Source: Sophora flavescens
Lineage: Eukaryota; Streptophyta; Magnoliopsida; Fabales; Fabaceae
Length of the DNA stretch: 64,000 nucleotides
Reading direction: 5' to 3'
Assembly: GCA_030762895.1 (NCBI GenBank)
Contig: CM061068.1
Coordinates: forward strand, 152,602,811-152,666,810
Position 1 is the stretch's first letter. Every line of letters begins with the position of its first letter. A program made the translations under genes and the position numbers. This document shows, piece by piece, positions 48,791 through 60,756 of the stretch. A model generated the notes under the pieces. That model was not told the origin of the DNA and made no database searches. It saw only the letters and a list, made by a program, of their open reading frames with translations.

Positions 48791-49290
48791 GTATATATTA
48801 AAATAAAAAATATATAGTTAAATTGTTTACTTAAGGGCCCAATTGTCTTTTAAAATTAAGGTCCAAAACTTAACACAAGTTGTATCTTATGGTAACTCTT
48901 TCCAATGTATTTCATTGGTATGTGTATTTTAGTCTTTTGTTTCTTATATTGTGGATCAGAGAAAGTATAATGCAGCCAATATAGTTAATTCAGTTCTAAA
49001 ATTTTAATGTTGACTATATCAGGGAATAAATGTTATATTAAAGTTTTTATTTTTTTACCAAAATAAACTTATTTCATTTGAATAGCAATAATGTCAGCTA
49101 TATATTGGGCAATATAATCAAAAATATGAAAATAAGCAAGAGTGTAGCCACCATAGCAAGAGTGTGAAATAAATATCAATCATTTGAAATAAATTCATCG
49201 TGGACCAGATTGCATTAAATCATATTCAAGGTAGTAAAGATATATAGCCATCTACTTAGTTTTAAGAACCCATCTATACAAGATTTTATT

Positions 49291-49384
49291 CTGCTCGTCC
49301 ACTGATGTGGTAGAAGCGCCCGTCCACTAAAATGACAGAAGCGCTCGTCCACACAAGTGACAAAAGCGCTCGTCCACGTAAGTC
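49291..49384 (-). repeat. 25-bp minisatellite, four units, right inverted arm (copy 2)
   Basis: Units at 49293, 49318, 49343 and 49368, inverted relative to the left arm. Four units here match the four of the left arm, while copy 1 has five and five. Confidence 0.88.
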
Positions 49385-50001
49385 TTTGGACTTGCTAAGC
49401 CCTTAAGAGAAAATCTGTCCAGTGACGTGGCACTATGGACATCTACTGAATTTTAGTTAGGCATTATGGATGTATATTCGAGTTATTGAATTTTAATTAG
49501 GCATTATGGTTGTTAACCTTTGATATAGACTTCATTATTGTGACTTCTGCTTTTTGAACGGGGTGATTTTACTCCAAGGTTTATGTTGATTTGATTAGCG
49601 CTTTCCATTTGCATAAATTGTTTCAATTAATCGATGCAAGAGTTTGTTAATATTTTATTTCATATTTTTATATGAAGCATTATAAATTGCAAAAAAAAAA
49701 AGAAGATTTTCAAGGATTTGAAGGGTTAGATTTTAAATTTGTAGAAATGAAACAGAACTAACAACTGATGTACTAACATGAAAAATACATAATCACTCAA
49801 CTTTATGTTGGGACTTAAATTAGGAAGACGGGAAAAGGGACTTAAAGTTAGAAAGAAAGGAAAAGGGAAATAAAATAAACATTTCATTATGTTGAGTACT
49901 ATTTTATTCACTAAATTAAATTTCTCTAATTTGGGGTGTTTCCTAATTAACACATATATACTATTGAACTATTGAATATTGAAGAAGTGTGGTAAGTCAT
50001 T

Positions 50002-50185
50002 GAGTTTAATTGGTATGTATTGTCGGTGTAAAGATTTTTTCACACTGTCAACCACTAATAAATTGCCACGTCATTGAAAATATTTGATTCTTATTCAAAC
50101 CACCTTAAAAGTCATTCATAACATGATTTGTAATTGGTTGACAGTGATAAAAACTTTACACTGACAGTGTATATCAATTAAACTC
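50002..50185. mobile_element. MITE of 184 bp (copy 2)
   Basis: Partner of 23778-23962, with flanks taagtcatt (49993-50001) and taactcatt (50186-50194). Confidence 0.78.
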
Positions 50186-50785
50186 TAACTCATTTTAAGT
50201 GACTTATTGTAAATTAGTAAAATTCGTTAGATTTGAATGATTTATGCCATGTAAACTAATATTTATCTTTAAACAAAAAAAATTAAAACCTACTATTATT
50301 TATTAAAAAAATTTGTTGTTACTTAAAAACAAAACTGTACCCGTGGACGCACGGGTCAGCAAGCCTAATACAAATAGAAGATAACATGATATCTTGCATA
50401 TCTTGTTTTTAGTTACCGAGGTGTTTCTTTAAGTCTTCTTAACTTCTCAGATCTCAATTTGTTCGGTGCTCCACTGCTACTGCTTCTGAAGGCTTCTTCT
50501 TCTATGCGTCTTCTAAGTTCTAACTCTTCTCCAAGCCAGAAACAATGAACGACAGACCAAGCCCGATAGAAACAGGGAACGACGACAACTATGCTCCTCT
50601 CATTCTCTGCTATTGTTTTGCTTATTAATTTTTTTTTAAAGTGTTCTTTACTAAACCTTTCAACCGGTTTTTCCGGTTCTACACTGATTCTGACGGTTTT
50701 CTGAACGGGTTTTTGACGGCTAACTGTGGAAATCTACCATCTTTAGTACAAATTTTACGAAAAGGTTGCAACGTTGACAATTTAG

Positions 50786-51102
50786 TGTGTGTTTGGATGA
50801 GAGTTTGACAAACGTGATTTTGGATGGAATTGATTTTGTAGAATTGATTTCAATAGAATTGAGTTTGAAGTAAAGTGATTTATGTTTGGATGTTTTTACT
50901 TTGAAAACAAGTTTGATGTAAAACTTAGTATAATTTTTCAATCCAAAAGCAGAAGCTACTCTAAGCTGTTTATGATAGAATCAATTCTGGATACAAAATT
51001 GCTTCCACAAACATGTTACCAAACACCTCTTTTTTTACAAAAATCACGTTTGACAGGTGCAGAAGCACTTCTGATACCTCCAGAAGTGAAACAAAACACA
51101 CC
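50786..51102. mobile_element. 317-bp MITE present only in copy 2
   Basis: Starts tgtgtgtttggatgag and ends gaaacaaaacacacc, a short imperfect inverted pair. The site tttag is duplicated (50781-50785, 51103-51107), while copy 1 has it once (caatttagagtacc near 24558). Subterminal tttggatg motifs resemble Tourist/PIF-Harbinger MITEs, but the target repeat can be read as 3-5 bases. Confidence 0.85.
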
Positions 51103-51846
51103 TTTAGAGTACCAAATCGAAATGATAATTAAATAGAGGATCAATGTGGAAAAAAATAGAAGACTAAAAACATAAATTAGCCTATATTTTAAAGCCATTA
51201 CACAGAAAGTGTACATCAAGTGTCATTCATCCGTAAACTTTTCTTTCACCAAAACTTTAATATTTTTATTCGTAGAAAGTATTTTAATTTTATCAAACAA
51301 ATTGAATAAAAAAACAAAGTGATCTTGGTATCGAGAGAGAATTAGAATATCAAGGCATTGAGATAAATAAATTAAACAAATTTTTAAGAGAGAATATTTT
51401 TTTTTAATAGTAACTCTATTAGGTTAGATAAATAATAAACTTGTATTGGGAAGAGATGAGAAATAAATCAAATATGGATTTAAGTAAATTACATTTATTA
51501 CGTTGGGAAACTTTGAAATACTTTAATTTCTTTGAAAAACATATATATAATATTAAATGTTGATAGAAATAACCAAGACAGATGGTGAAGAAATGTTTTA
51601 TAATTTATAATTTAGCTTTGAAAAAGAAAAACCAAATTCACTAAAAATATATATTTTCTAAAAATGGAATAATTTGTCAATTTTCAAAAGAATTTAAATT
51701 TTAAAGTGATTACACATGATACCACTTTCTATCCATGATTTTTGGTTTAGAATATTTATTTCTTATATAGATTATTATTATTCTTATAAATATATAATCC
51801 AAAAAATTATACATTTATACTTGTTTTTTTATATAAGAAACGTAGC

Positions 51847-51885
51847 TTTAAAGTGATTACACATGATACCACTTTCTATCCATGA
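51847..51885 (+). repeat. 39-bp back-copied junction sequence
   Basis: Identical to 51700-51738 (tttaaagtgat to atccatga). It sits exactly between the last base homologous to copy 1 and the SIRE-like remnant. Confidence 0.9.
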
Positions 51886-52117
51886 AGTGAAGGACTTCCT
51901 GTCATTTTGAAGAGTAAGACGCATTCTCATGGTTTGTGGAAACTGAGTCTTACTTCAGACGCATCGTAACACAGACGTATCTTTAAAACTTGTATGGTCT
52001 TGCTTTATGATCTGCACCCTTAATACACATATTAGTGGATTTCAAGATGTTCACTTAAAATCATCCTTTTGTTTGGATTCATCAAAATTAGAGATGTCAA
52101 AAACTTAGACTCAACAA
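51886..52117 (-). mobile_element. truncated LTR of a SIRE/Maximus-like Ty1/copia element
   Basis: On the minus strand the LTR begins tgttgagtctaag (52117), preceded by a polypurine tract (aaaaagggggagat, 52131-52118) in the tgtcatcatcaaaa-aggggga context typical of SIRE/Maximus elements. Only about 230 bases remain before the duplication junction, far short of a full LTR of that group. Confidence 0.65.
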
Positions 52118-52702
52118 TCTCCCCCTTTTTGATGATGACAAACATATTCTTATGATTTTAATGAACTTTAAATATAATCAAAGTAAGAGCTTAAGATAAA
52201 GATTTAAAAGGTTATGCTCCCCCTAAACTGATGCTTTCTTTACACAGGTTTTTAGGGTTTGATTATAAGATCATTTAATTAGAGCATTTTTTATATAAGA
52301 TATATTCTATGTGAAGCATATCAGACGAACAATTGTTCATACTGATAGTTCTATTCTTTATGACTTTCTTTCTCCCCCTTTGTCATCAGCAAAAATAAAC
52401 AATAAACAGAAAACGAAGCAATTATTTATTGAGTTTGAAGATCATAGACTATCACATTGCTAACACAAAGAAAACCAAAGATTTTGTTTTTCAAGAATCT
52501 TCTTAAGTAGAGTCACAACATAGTCCATCGTCTCACGAAGATCGTTGATTTCTGCTCTGGCAACAGGATTCATTCCAATGATAGTGGATGCCATTTCAGT
52601 GAAGTCATCATGTGTGGATGAAGTTGAAGGTCCTGGTTCAGAAGTGACACCTGATGTCTTAGGTGGTTCATAAGGAACAAGTTCTAGACAGTGCCAGGGA
52701 TT
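52118..52702 (-). mobile_element. SIRE-like element, 3' internal region
   Basis: Contains two ct-ccccc tracts (52121, and tctccccctttgtcatcagc near 52370) characteristic of the 3' internal part. On the minus strand, a frame ending at about 52480 reads LELVPYEPPKTSG, ASTIIGMNPVARAEINDLRE and VTLLKKILEKQNLW, the C-terminal part of an env-like reading frame. The rest of that frame lies beyond the Athila insertion at 59902-60756. Confidence 0.6.
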
Positions 52703-52722
52703 GGAGAAGCATAAGAGTAAAT

Positions 52723-54007
52723 GAAAGTGTAATTAGGAAAGAGCTTGTAAATAATCTTAGAAATCATAGGAAAAGTAATAGGAAAATACATACTTTGATA
52801 TGAATAAAGTTTGGATTAGAGTTTTGATCCTATTATGTTTAAAATATACTCAAAAGATGTAAAAAATATGCAGGATTGAAGGCCGAACGCTCAGCTCTGG
52901 AACCGGACGCTCAGCCCAGACAGAAACAGAAGAAAACAGCAGGAGCAGGAGGCTGGCCAACGCCCAGCGCAAGTCACCAGCACCCAGTGCTGTCATGCTG
53001 GAAAAGACCTGGCGCCCAGCGCTCGGAAGCTGCGCCAAGCGCCAGCAGAGACAGAAAGCAGGCTTTGGTGCGGAGGCCAGTGCCCGGCGCTGAGCTCAGG
53101 AAGCTCAGCACTGGGTTACGAGCAGAGAACCTATAAATTCGTGTTTCTGCAGTTGAAAAAGGATCTTTGGCTCATTTTTCACATTTTCTCACCCTGGTTC
53201 ACCTCATTCTCTCTGCATCCATTGGAGATCCAAGCTTGGGAACAAGATTTAGAGCTTCCATGGCTTCCTCCTCTCACATCCACTCAAGTTTCTTCTTCTC
53301 TTCCCTTTTTATTATGAGTTGCTAGATCAATTAGGTTAGGCTTAGGATGATTCTAATTGGATTCTTGATGTAATTGACCTCAATCTCTGATTTCAATTCA
53401 AGTTTATTCAATTTGAGTGATTTACTTCTATGCTTAATGCTTCTATTGATTGATCAACTCTAGATTGATGTTAGATTCAATTTCACAATTGGAAAATTGG
53501 TTATTGAATTGGAATTGAAGTAGATTACCATTGGGATGTTGATTCTAGGAATAGAACTATGTTTCAATGCATTCTTATGAATCGCATGCTTAATGTTTGT
53601 GCTAATGCTTGAATGACCTAAGGAATTAGGCTTCTTAATTAGTGCAAAAGGATTATTACCTAAGGAATTAGGGATAAATCTAGGTTAGTGATTTGAATGT
53701 AAATTGAGTGGAATGAATTGGAATTTGGATTGAATAAAGTTACGTTAAGTGAGAATTGGAGGATTCCGACACCTAACTGCTTTTGCCTATATTGAATTCA
53801 TTCCTTAATTGCTATTGTTTAATTCATTGTTGTGACAACTCTAAATACAAAAATTCATAAAAACTCATTGGAAACATGACATTCATTGGTTCAAATATCA
53901 ATTGCCTAAGCTATATTGTTACTCGAAATGCAATCCTCGTTGGGACGATACTCTACTCTCACTATTATTACTTGTCGCGATTTGGTATACTTGCCAAACC
54001 AACAACA
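52723..54007 (+). repeat. Athila-like 5' LTR
   Basis: Matches 58620-59901 almost throughout and ends ttgccaaaccaacaaca. It has a TATA motif (cctataaattc near 53131) downstream of a GC-rich block with repeated gcgccagcg/ctcagc phrases. Confidence 0.9.
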
Positions 54008-54013
54008 AGTTTT

Positions 54014-54031
54014 TGGCGCCGTTGCTGAGGA
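54014..54031 (+). promoter_or_regulatory. primer-binding site (tRNA-Asp type)
   Basis: tggcgccgttgctgagga, two bases off the usual Athila site, six bases after the LTR end. Confidence 0.85.
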
Positions 54032-54164
54032 TTGTTGATTTCAATATCAACAAGGCTAAGGCATTGTTAATTTGAACATTTTTTTCCTTTTTGTTAATTT
54101 TCTGTTTTGGTTAAATAATTTATATATTGGATATTCTCACCTTGTTTGAGATTTTGTGTAGTGA

Positions 54165-56747
54165 ATGCGAGGTAAATCTATAGGTGAGATATTATTTGAT
54201 CCCGAAATCGAAAAGACCGCAAAGAAGAATCGAAAAGCATCAAAAGAAAGGAAGAAGCGAAGCAAGGAAAAAGTAAATTCTTCTTCTACATCACAAGTTC
54301 AATAAGAGGTTATCATGGCTGAAAATGTGCAAGGTATCCGAAGGACATTGGGAGAATATTCTCATGACCCTACCAACCGGAATCACTCAAGTATTGTTAG
54401 ACCATCGGTAGCCGCCAATAATTTTGAGATCAAGCCGGCATTGCTCCATATCATCCAACAAAATTAGTTTGGAGGGAATGAAGCCGAAGATCCAAATATT
54501 CATGTCTCGAATTTTCTAGAGATATGTGAGACTCTCGAGATTAATGGAGCTACGGATGATGCGATAAGGTTGCGGTTGTTCCCGTTTTCATTGAGAGATA
54601 GAGCCAAGGCTTGGCTCCAATCTCAACCAAGGGGAAGCATCACTACTTGGGATGACTTGGAAGAAAATTTCTTGGCAAGATATTTTCCACCGTCTAAGTT
54701 TGTGAAGATGAGAGGTGATATTTCAAGCTTTGTGCAACGGGATGGTGAGACTCTATATGATGCTTAGGAAAGATTCAAGGAGCTCCTAAGGAAGTGTCCT
54801 AATCATGGCTTTGATGATCTCCAACAAATGCAAATCTTTTGTAATGGGTTGAGACCATCTGCAAAGCTTATGCTAGATACATCAGCGGGAGGTTCTATCA
54901 ATTCAAAAACCGCGGAAGAAGCTTTGAGGTTGGTTGAATCCATGGCATCTAATAATTATCTCATGAATCATGATAGAGGAGGCACATCAACAAAGGGGAT
55001 GATAGAGCTTAACTCCCAAAATGCAATTTTGGCTCAAAACAAAATCATCACCAATCAATTGGAGGCAATCACAAAGTAACCGAATGCTATGAGTTTAGGA
55101 CCAACACAAGGACAACAAGTCATGAGTTGTGATTTTTGTGGAGGAGAGCATGATAATGGTAATTGTGAAGCATCTCTAAGTTCTCAAGAGGAAGCAAAGT
55201 ACATGGGGAATTTTCCAAGACAAGGGCAGAATTTTTACTCTAACTCCTATAATCAAAATTGGAAGAAGCACCCTAACCTTCCTTGGTCACAAGAAGCTCC
55301 ACAAGACAACACATCTTCACAACAACCACTACTTCAAAATCAACCACATCGTGATACCGATGAGAGAATGAACAAGTGGGAGAGCACTCTTGGACAATTC
55401 ATCCAAGTCACACAATCTAACTTCAAGAATACCGATGCATCAATAAAGAACCTTGAAGTGCAGATCGAACAGCTTTCTAAACAAGTTTCTAGTGCATTAA
55501 GTGCAGGATTTTTTGGAAATACAACTAATAATCCAAAGGAGGAGTGCAAAGCCATCATGTTGCTAAGTGGAAAGTTAGTGGAGCCGGGTGTTGAGCATTC
55601 CTTAAGTCAAAATGCTGAAAATTCTGAATTGAGAAAGAATATAGTTGATAGTAGTGAGAAAGGAGAGAGTGCAAAGAGGAACGAAGAAGAGGAACCTCAA
55701 GATGATAGGAAGGAAAAGAAGCTAAAATTAGTTGATTAAAATTCCATCTTTAGAAAGACGAATAGTCAACTTTTGAAAGAAAGGGGCAAGCCACAAGAGA
55801 TTCCTTCTTATGTGAAAGTGCCATATCTAATCGAGAAGGAGAGGAAAGAGAAAGAAGAGCAATTTGATAGGTTCTTGGATATCTTCAAACCATTGCAAAT
55901 AAATATTCCTTTTGCCGAAGCATTAGAGAGCATGCCATCATATGCAAAGTTCATAAGCGAATGGCTTGAAAAGAAGAGAAAATTTGAACCAAGTGAGGTA
56001 GTGGCTTTGACTGAAAATTGTAGCTCAATTCTCCAACACAAGCTTCCACCTAAGTTGAGGGATCCCGGATCCTTTACAATTCCTTACGTCATTGGAGATG
56101 TAATAAAGGCTAGAGCCCTATGCGACCTTGGGGCAAGCATCAATCTTATGCCATTATCCATGATGAAGAGGCTTGGCATTCATGATGTGGAACCAACCAT
56201 GATCTCATTGCTACTTGCAGATAGATCAATTAGGAGACCATATGGTTTGGTGGAGGACTTACTTGTGAAAGTATGAAAGTTCATATTTCCCATGGATTTC
56301 TTTGTGTTGGATATTGAGGAAGATGTGAGCATTCCGTTGCTTTTTGGAAGACCCTTCTTAGCTACAGCCGCAACTTTGATAGATGTATCAAAAGGCGAGA
56401 TTATATTGAGGGTGAATGAAGAACAAATGGTTGTGAACATGTTTGACAAGGAGCCTATGGGAACTTCACCAATTATCCATGCTCAAGTTAATTTTGTGCA
56501 AAATCAAGAAGTCCAAGAAATTCACAAAGATGAACATGAGAAGAAAAAGAAGAGCAATGGGAAAAGAAGGAAAAAGAAGAAGAAGAAGTCTCAATGGTCA
56601 TCTCAATTCCAACCACTTTGGCCAAAAGAAGATGATTCATCAAAGAAGGGCAATACACCATTGGTTGATGTTGAGAACAATGTGAGGAGTGGTGGCAAGA
56701 AAAGCAACAAAAATGCTCCATTCTTCTCATTATTCAAGCCACCTTGA
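54165..56747 (+). pseudogene. Athila-like gag-protease reading frame with in-frame stops
   Basis: One frame of 860 codons, interrupted by stops at 54303, 54465, 54765, 55077, 55737 and 56274, all in the same phase. Several fit C-to-T or G-to-A decay (Q or W codons). The gag domain (54540-55080) has RDRAKAWLQSQPRGSITTWD and FLARYFPPSKF. A zinc knuckle CDFCGGEHDNGNC lies at 55131-55169. The aspartic protease region (56090-56420) has LCDLGASINLMP and LLFGRPFLATA. A lysine-rich tail ends KSNKNAPFFSLFKPP. Athila gag-pol normally continues into reverse transcriptase after the protease, and here it stops. The gene is dead. Confidence 0.9.
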
Positions 56748-58591
56748 GCATCAAATAATCAGGCGTCAAGCTAGTGACGTTAAAGAAGCGCTACTTGGGA
56801 GGCAACCCAAGCATTTTCCTCTTGCATTCTTATTCTTTTTGCTTCTATCATGAAAAAAATTAAGTAATTCTTTGAGTTGTTGAGTGGTTCCTTGATGTGT
56901 AGGCCATATATTGTGGTGTAATTGTTTTGAATTGTTGTGCAGGCACATCTAAGGAAAGTGGACCAAAGGAAGGGGAGAAATGACACAAAAAAATGGGTGA
57001 AAATGGCCCTGTGTGGGCGCCGGGCGCTACTGTGAGAGCTGAGCGCAAACAGAAAGCAGTTTCAGCAGAAAAAACTGCACCTGGGTGCTGAGCGTGACTT
57101 TCTAGCACTGAGCGCTAGCCTTCTAAAAAAACAATTTTAAAAAAATAAAAAATTTATTTGCACATGCTCATCCTTGGTGCAGAAGAAAGGGGGTGCTCTA
57201 AACTCTTTATTATTATTATTTTTTACCCGCCTTAATCGTTAGTTAGTTGTAGGAATAAAATGCCCAAACTTGCACATATTGCACAAACTTGTATTTTGAA
57301 TGGATTTTTGTGTAGATTCTCTAGTAAGCATAGAACTTTTGCTTGACTGAATTTTCTAACATGATGCAATTTATACTTGCTGAGCATATGATTTCATTGA
57401 AACCATTGATCCTTGTGAATTGTTTGTGACAATTTTTCATGCTATGATTGATGCAATGTTGAATGCATGGATTTTCTCTTGCAAATAACCATAAACTGTG
57501 AGCTTTTGATCCCAAACACATCATATTACTTGATTTATTTCATGTGTGATTGCCCATCACTTGCATGTTCTCACTTCTTCTTGCCTTGATGCTTGTTACT
57601 ATCACATGGTTCTTGCATATGCATAAATGATTGAGGCAATAATTCTTTGCTTAACCTCAATGCCATAATTGCTATCCTATCATATTGCCATTGCTATGCC
57701 CAATTGAGCCTTGGCCTATTTTTCTTGGAATGGTAGCACATTACAAGTCAAAAAGAGAAAAAAACCATTTTGTCCCAATACTTTGGCTTAGAGGAATGTT
57801 TGAACTTAAGTTTGGAGTTGTTCTCTTGCTTAGGGACAAGCAAGCAAATAAAGTTTGGGGTGAGAGTAGGCCACTAAAGATGCCTACTAAGAAAAACTGA
57901 AAAAGAAAAAGAAAAATATAAAAGTCAAAGAGAAAAGGAAACAAAGAAAGTATACAAAAGTGAGAAAAATGCAAAAGAGAAACAAAAGAAAATGAATAAA
58001 GAAAAAGAAAACAAAAAGAAAAATAAAGACTTGTAAATGAATAAAAAGAAAAAATATCACAAATTGTGTGCTTGTGAACTAGCTAAGTAAGGGAAGCTCC
58101 AAGAGTCCACATTCCTTGAAGTCAAAGTAGCTTAGCCGACATCCTTGATTTTATCCACTCTCACCTTAGCCCTATTACATCCAAATAAAAGACCTCTTGA
58201 TATGTGTTGCATTGACATTTGTGATGTGTGATCTTAGCATCTTGTCAATATTAGGATTGGGGAATGCATTTTGATTGGAATTGAGAGCAAATATAACCAA
58301 GTGAGGATGTGTGCAACACTAAATAGAGCGGTTGCAAGGGGTTTTCTTGTGCATTCAATGGAGCTAATTTTGTAGTATGATTGATTGTTCTAAAGCATGA
58401 AGCATATGATCAATTGGAATTTATGAATGATTGTGTGATCCTTGTGCATTTTGCAAAAGTGTTAAGGAATTAAAGTCTTCCATGAGTAATGTCCTTCACA
58501 AGAGAATTGAACATGAAAATCCATTTCTGAAACCCTTATGTAAATCTAATTGTTTGCATGAGGACGAGGAAAATCTCTAAGTTTGGGGTTG
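56748..58591 (+). other. Athila-like 3' non-coding region
   Basis: Starts with the conserved Athila downstream phrase gtcaagctagtgacgtta then gggaggcaaccc (56764-56810). It includes an A-rich stretch (57895-58050) and ends with the purine tract aagtttggggttg before the 3' LTR. Frames such as 57685-57900 have no domain. Confidence 0.75.
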
Positions 58592-59901
58592 TGATGAATG
58601 TGCAAAATATGTTAGTATGGAAGTGTAATTAGGAAGCTTGTAAATAATCTTAGAAATCATAGGAAATGTAATAGGAAAATACATACTTTGATATGAATAA
58701 AGTTTGGATTAGAGTTTTGATCCTTTTATGTTAAAAATATACTCAAAAGATGTAAAAAAATATGCAGGATTGAAGGCCGAGTGCTCAGCTCTGGAACCGG
58801 GCGCTCAGCCCAGACAGAAACGGAAGAAAACAGCAGGAACAGGAGGCTGGCCAGCGCCCAGCGCAAGTCACCAGCGCACAGCGCTGTCATGCCGGAAAAG
58901 ACCCGGCGTCCAGCGCCTGAAAGCCGCGCCCAGCGCCAGCAGAGATAGAAAGCAGGCTTTGGTGCAGAGGCCAGCGCCCAACGCTTAGCTCAGGAAGCTC
59001 AGCGCTGGGTTCCGAGCAGAGAACCTATAAATTGGTGTTTCTGCAGTTGAAAAAGGATCTTTGGCTCATTTTTCACGTTTTCTCACCCTGGTTCACCTTA
59101 TTCTCTCTGTATCCATTGGAAATCCAAGCTTGGGAACAAGATTTGGAGCTTCCATGGCTTCCTCCTCTTACATCCACTCAAGTTTCTTCTTCTCTTCCCT
59201 TTTTACTATGAGTTCCTAGATCAATTAGGTTAGGCTTAGGATGATTCTAATTGGATTCTTGATGTAATTAACCTCAATCTCTGATTTCAATTCAATTTTA
59301 TTCAATTTGAGTGATTTACTTCTATGCTTAATGCTTCTATTGATTGATCAACTCTAGATTGATGTTAGATTCAATTTCACAATTGGAAAATTGGTTATTG
59401 AATTGGAATTGAAGTAGATTACCATTGGAATGTTGATTCTAGGAATAAAACTATGTTTCAATGCATTCTTTTGAGTCGCATGCTTAATGTTTGTGCTAAT
59501 GCTTGAATGATCTAAGGAATTAGGCTTCTTGATTAGTGCAAAAGGATTATTACCTAAGGAATTAGGGATAAATTTAGGTTAGTGATTTGAATGTAAATTG
59601 AGTGGAATGAATTGGAATTTGGATTGAATAAAGTTACGTTAAGTGAGAATTGGAGGATTCTGACACCTAACCGCTTTTGCCTATATTGAATTCATTCCTT
59701 AATTGCTATTGTTTAATTCATTGTTGTGACAACTCTAAATACAAAAATTCATAAAAACTCATTGGAAACATGACATTCATTGGTTCAAATATCAATTGCC
59801 TAAGCCACGTTGTTACTTGAAACGCAATCCTCTTTGGGATGATACTCTACTCTCACTATTATTACTTGTCGCGATTTGGTATACTTGCCAAACCAACAAC
59901 A
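58592..59901 (+). repeat. Athila-like 3' LTR
   Basis: Begins tgatgaatgtgcaaaatatg after the polypurine tract and ends ccaaaccaacaaca. It is more complete at its left end than the 5' LTR. Confidence 0.88.
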
Positions 59902-60756
59902 GTTGCGATGGAATGGATGGTGGTGGAGAGTTAGATATTGGTAAAAGAATGGATTCAAATATGTGTAACAGGAACAAGTGTTTGATTCTCTGGTGGAGGT
60001 GAAGAAGTGGGTGGGGAGTGGTGGTCTGAATGGTGATCTGGTGAGGGATAAGAAAGTGGTTCAGGTGATATTTTATTAGGAGTGAGGCTCAAGTAGAAGT
60101 TTCTAAGAGATAAAGCAAGGATATTTTCAGTAATTGTGAATAGGTTATGTAAGGGAGTGGTGTGTGATGATGTAGAGGAGGAGGTAGAAGGTGATGGTAA
60201 GTTAACAGGTGAAGGTGGTGAAGGTTCAGATGACCTTCTGGTGAAACTGCAAGTGAACTGATTTGTACAGGGACCTGCACAGGCTTAGCAATCCTCAGCC
60301 TTGTAGACCTTCTAACGAGTGTAGCTGCAACTACAATTTTCCTCTTTAATTCACGGTGAGGGGGAACAGCTTGTTCCTTAACCAATTCCTTCTTCAAGAC
60401 CTTTGAAATTGGTTGGTTATCATCATCAGAATCCTCTAAGATGACCAGATTCCTCTTGACTTGAAGCTTGGGTCTAACCTTGGTATCCAAAGTTACAGAC
60501 ACTTCAGTTGCTTCTGAGTCATCAAACTCTTCAGATTTTCTTCTTCAGACTCCTCTGAAGGTTTCTTTTCTTTATCCTCTTCATCAGAGTCAGGGATCTT
60601 TCCTGGTGGCCTCAGCATCATTTGAGAGAGAGTCCTCTCATCTATGGCAGTTGCCATATCAATATTGCCAGTGAGGGGAATGCCTCTGATATCTATCAGT
60701 TTGGTAATCAGCATCTCATAGGTGTAGGAGGTTCTGAAGTTGACACAGTGAAACAC
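59902..60756 (-). pseudogene. env-like reading frame of the SIRE-like element, broken
   Basis: Minus-strand frames 60756-60493 (YTYEMLITKLIDIRGIPLTG, then an acidic DSDEEDKEKKPSEES stretch) and 60502-60089 (KVRPKLQVKRNLVILEDSDD, RRSTRLRIAKP) overlap in different phases, showing a frameshift. A proline/serine-rich part then continues in a third phase down to the Athila boundary. A long internal reading frame with proline-rich and acidic parts downstream of pol is known in SIRE-type elements. Frameshifts, a stop and the Athila insertion disable it. Confidence 0.6.

Larger units (their letters stand above)
26730..51849 (+). repeat. large segmental duplication, copy 2
   Basis: Direct-orientation partner of 3024-25304. 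Copy-specific features are a 376-bp MITE inside the MULE end (27340), a poly-C tract (28069-28089), a 317-bp tandem duplication (37571-38204), about 1.98 kb retained at 41287-43265, an expanded AT microsatellite (48738-48785) and a 317-bp MITE (50786). About 120 bp are missing at 48676. It ends in a 39-bp back-copied stretch next to a SIRE-like remnant. Confidence 0.93.
52723..59901 (+). mobile_element. Athila-like Ty3/gypsy element, gag-protease only
   Basis: The LTRs are about 52723-54007 and 58592-59901. The primer-binding site ttttggcgccgttgc (tRNA-Asp type, from 54011) follows the first LTR and is the Athila/Tat hallmark. The interior has gag and protease but no reverse transcriptase, RNase H or integrase, then a long non-coding tail. 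The first LTR lacks about 25 bases matching the start of the second, and no target-site repeat is visible, so the left edge is rearranged. It splits a SIRE-like element. Mobility would have needed a partner element. Confidence 0.88.
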
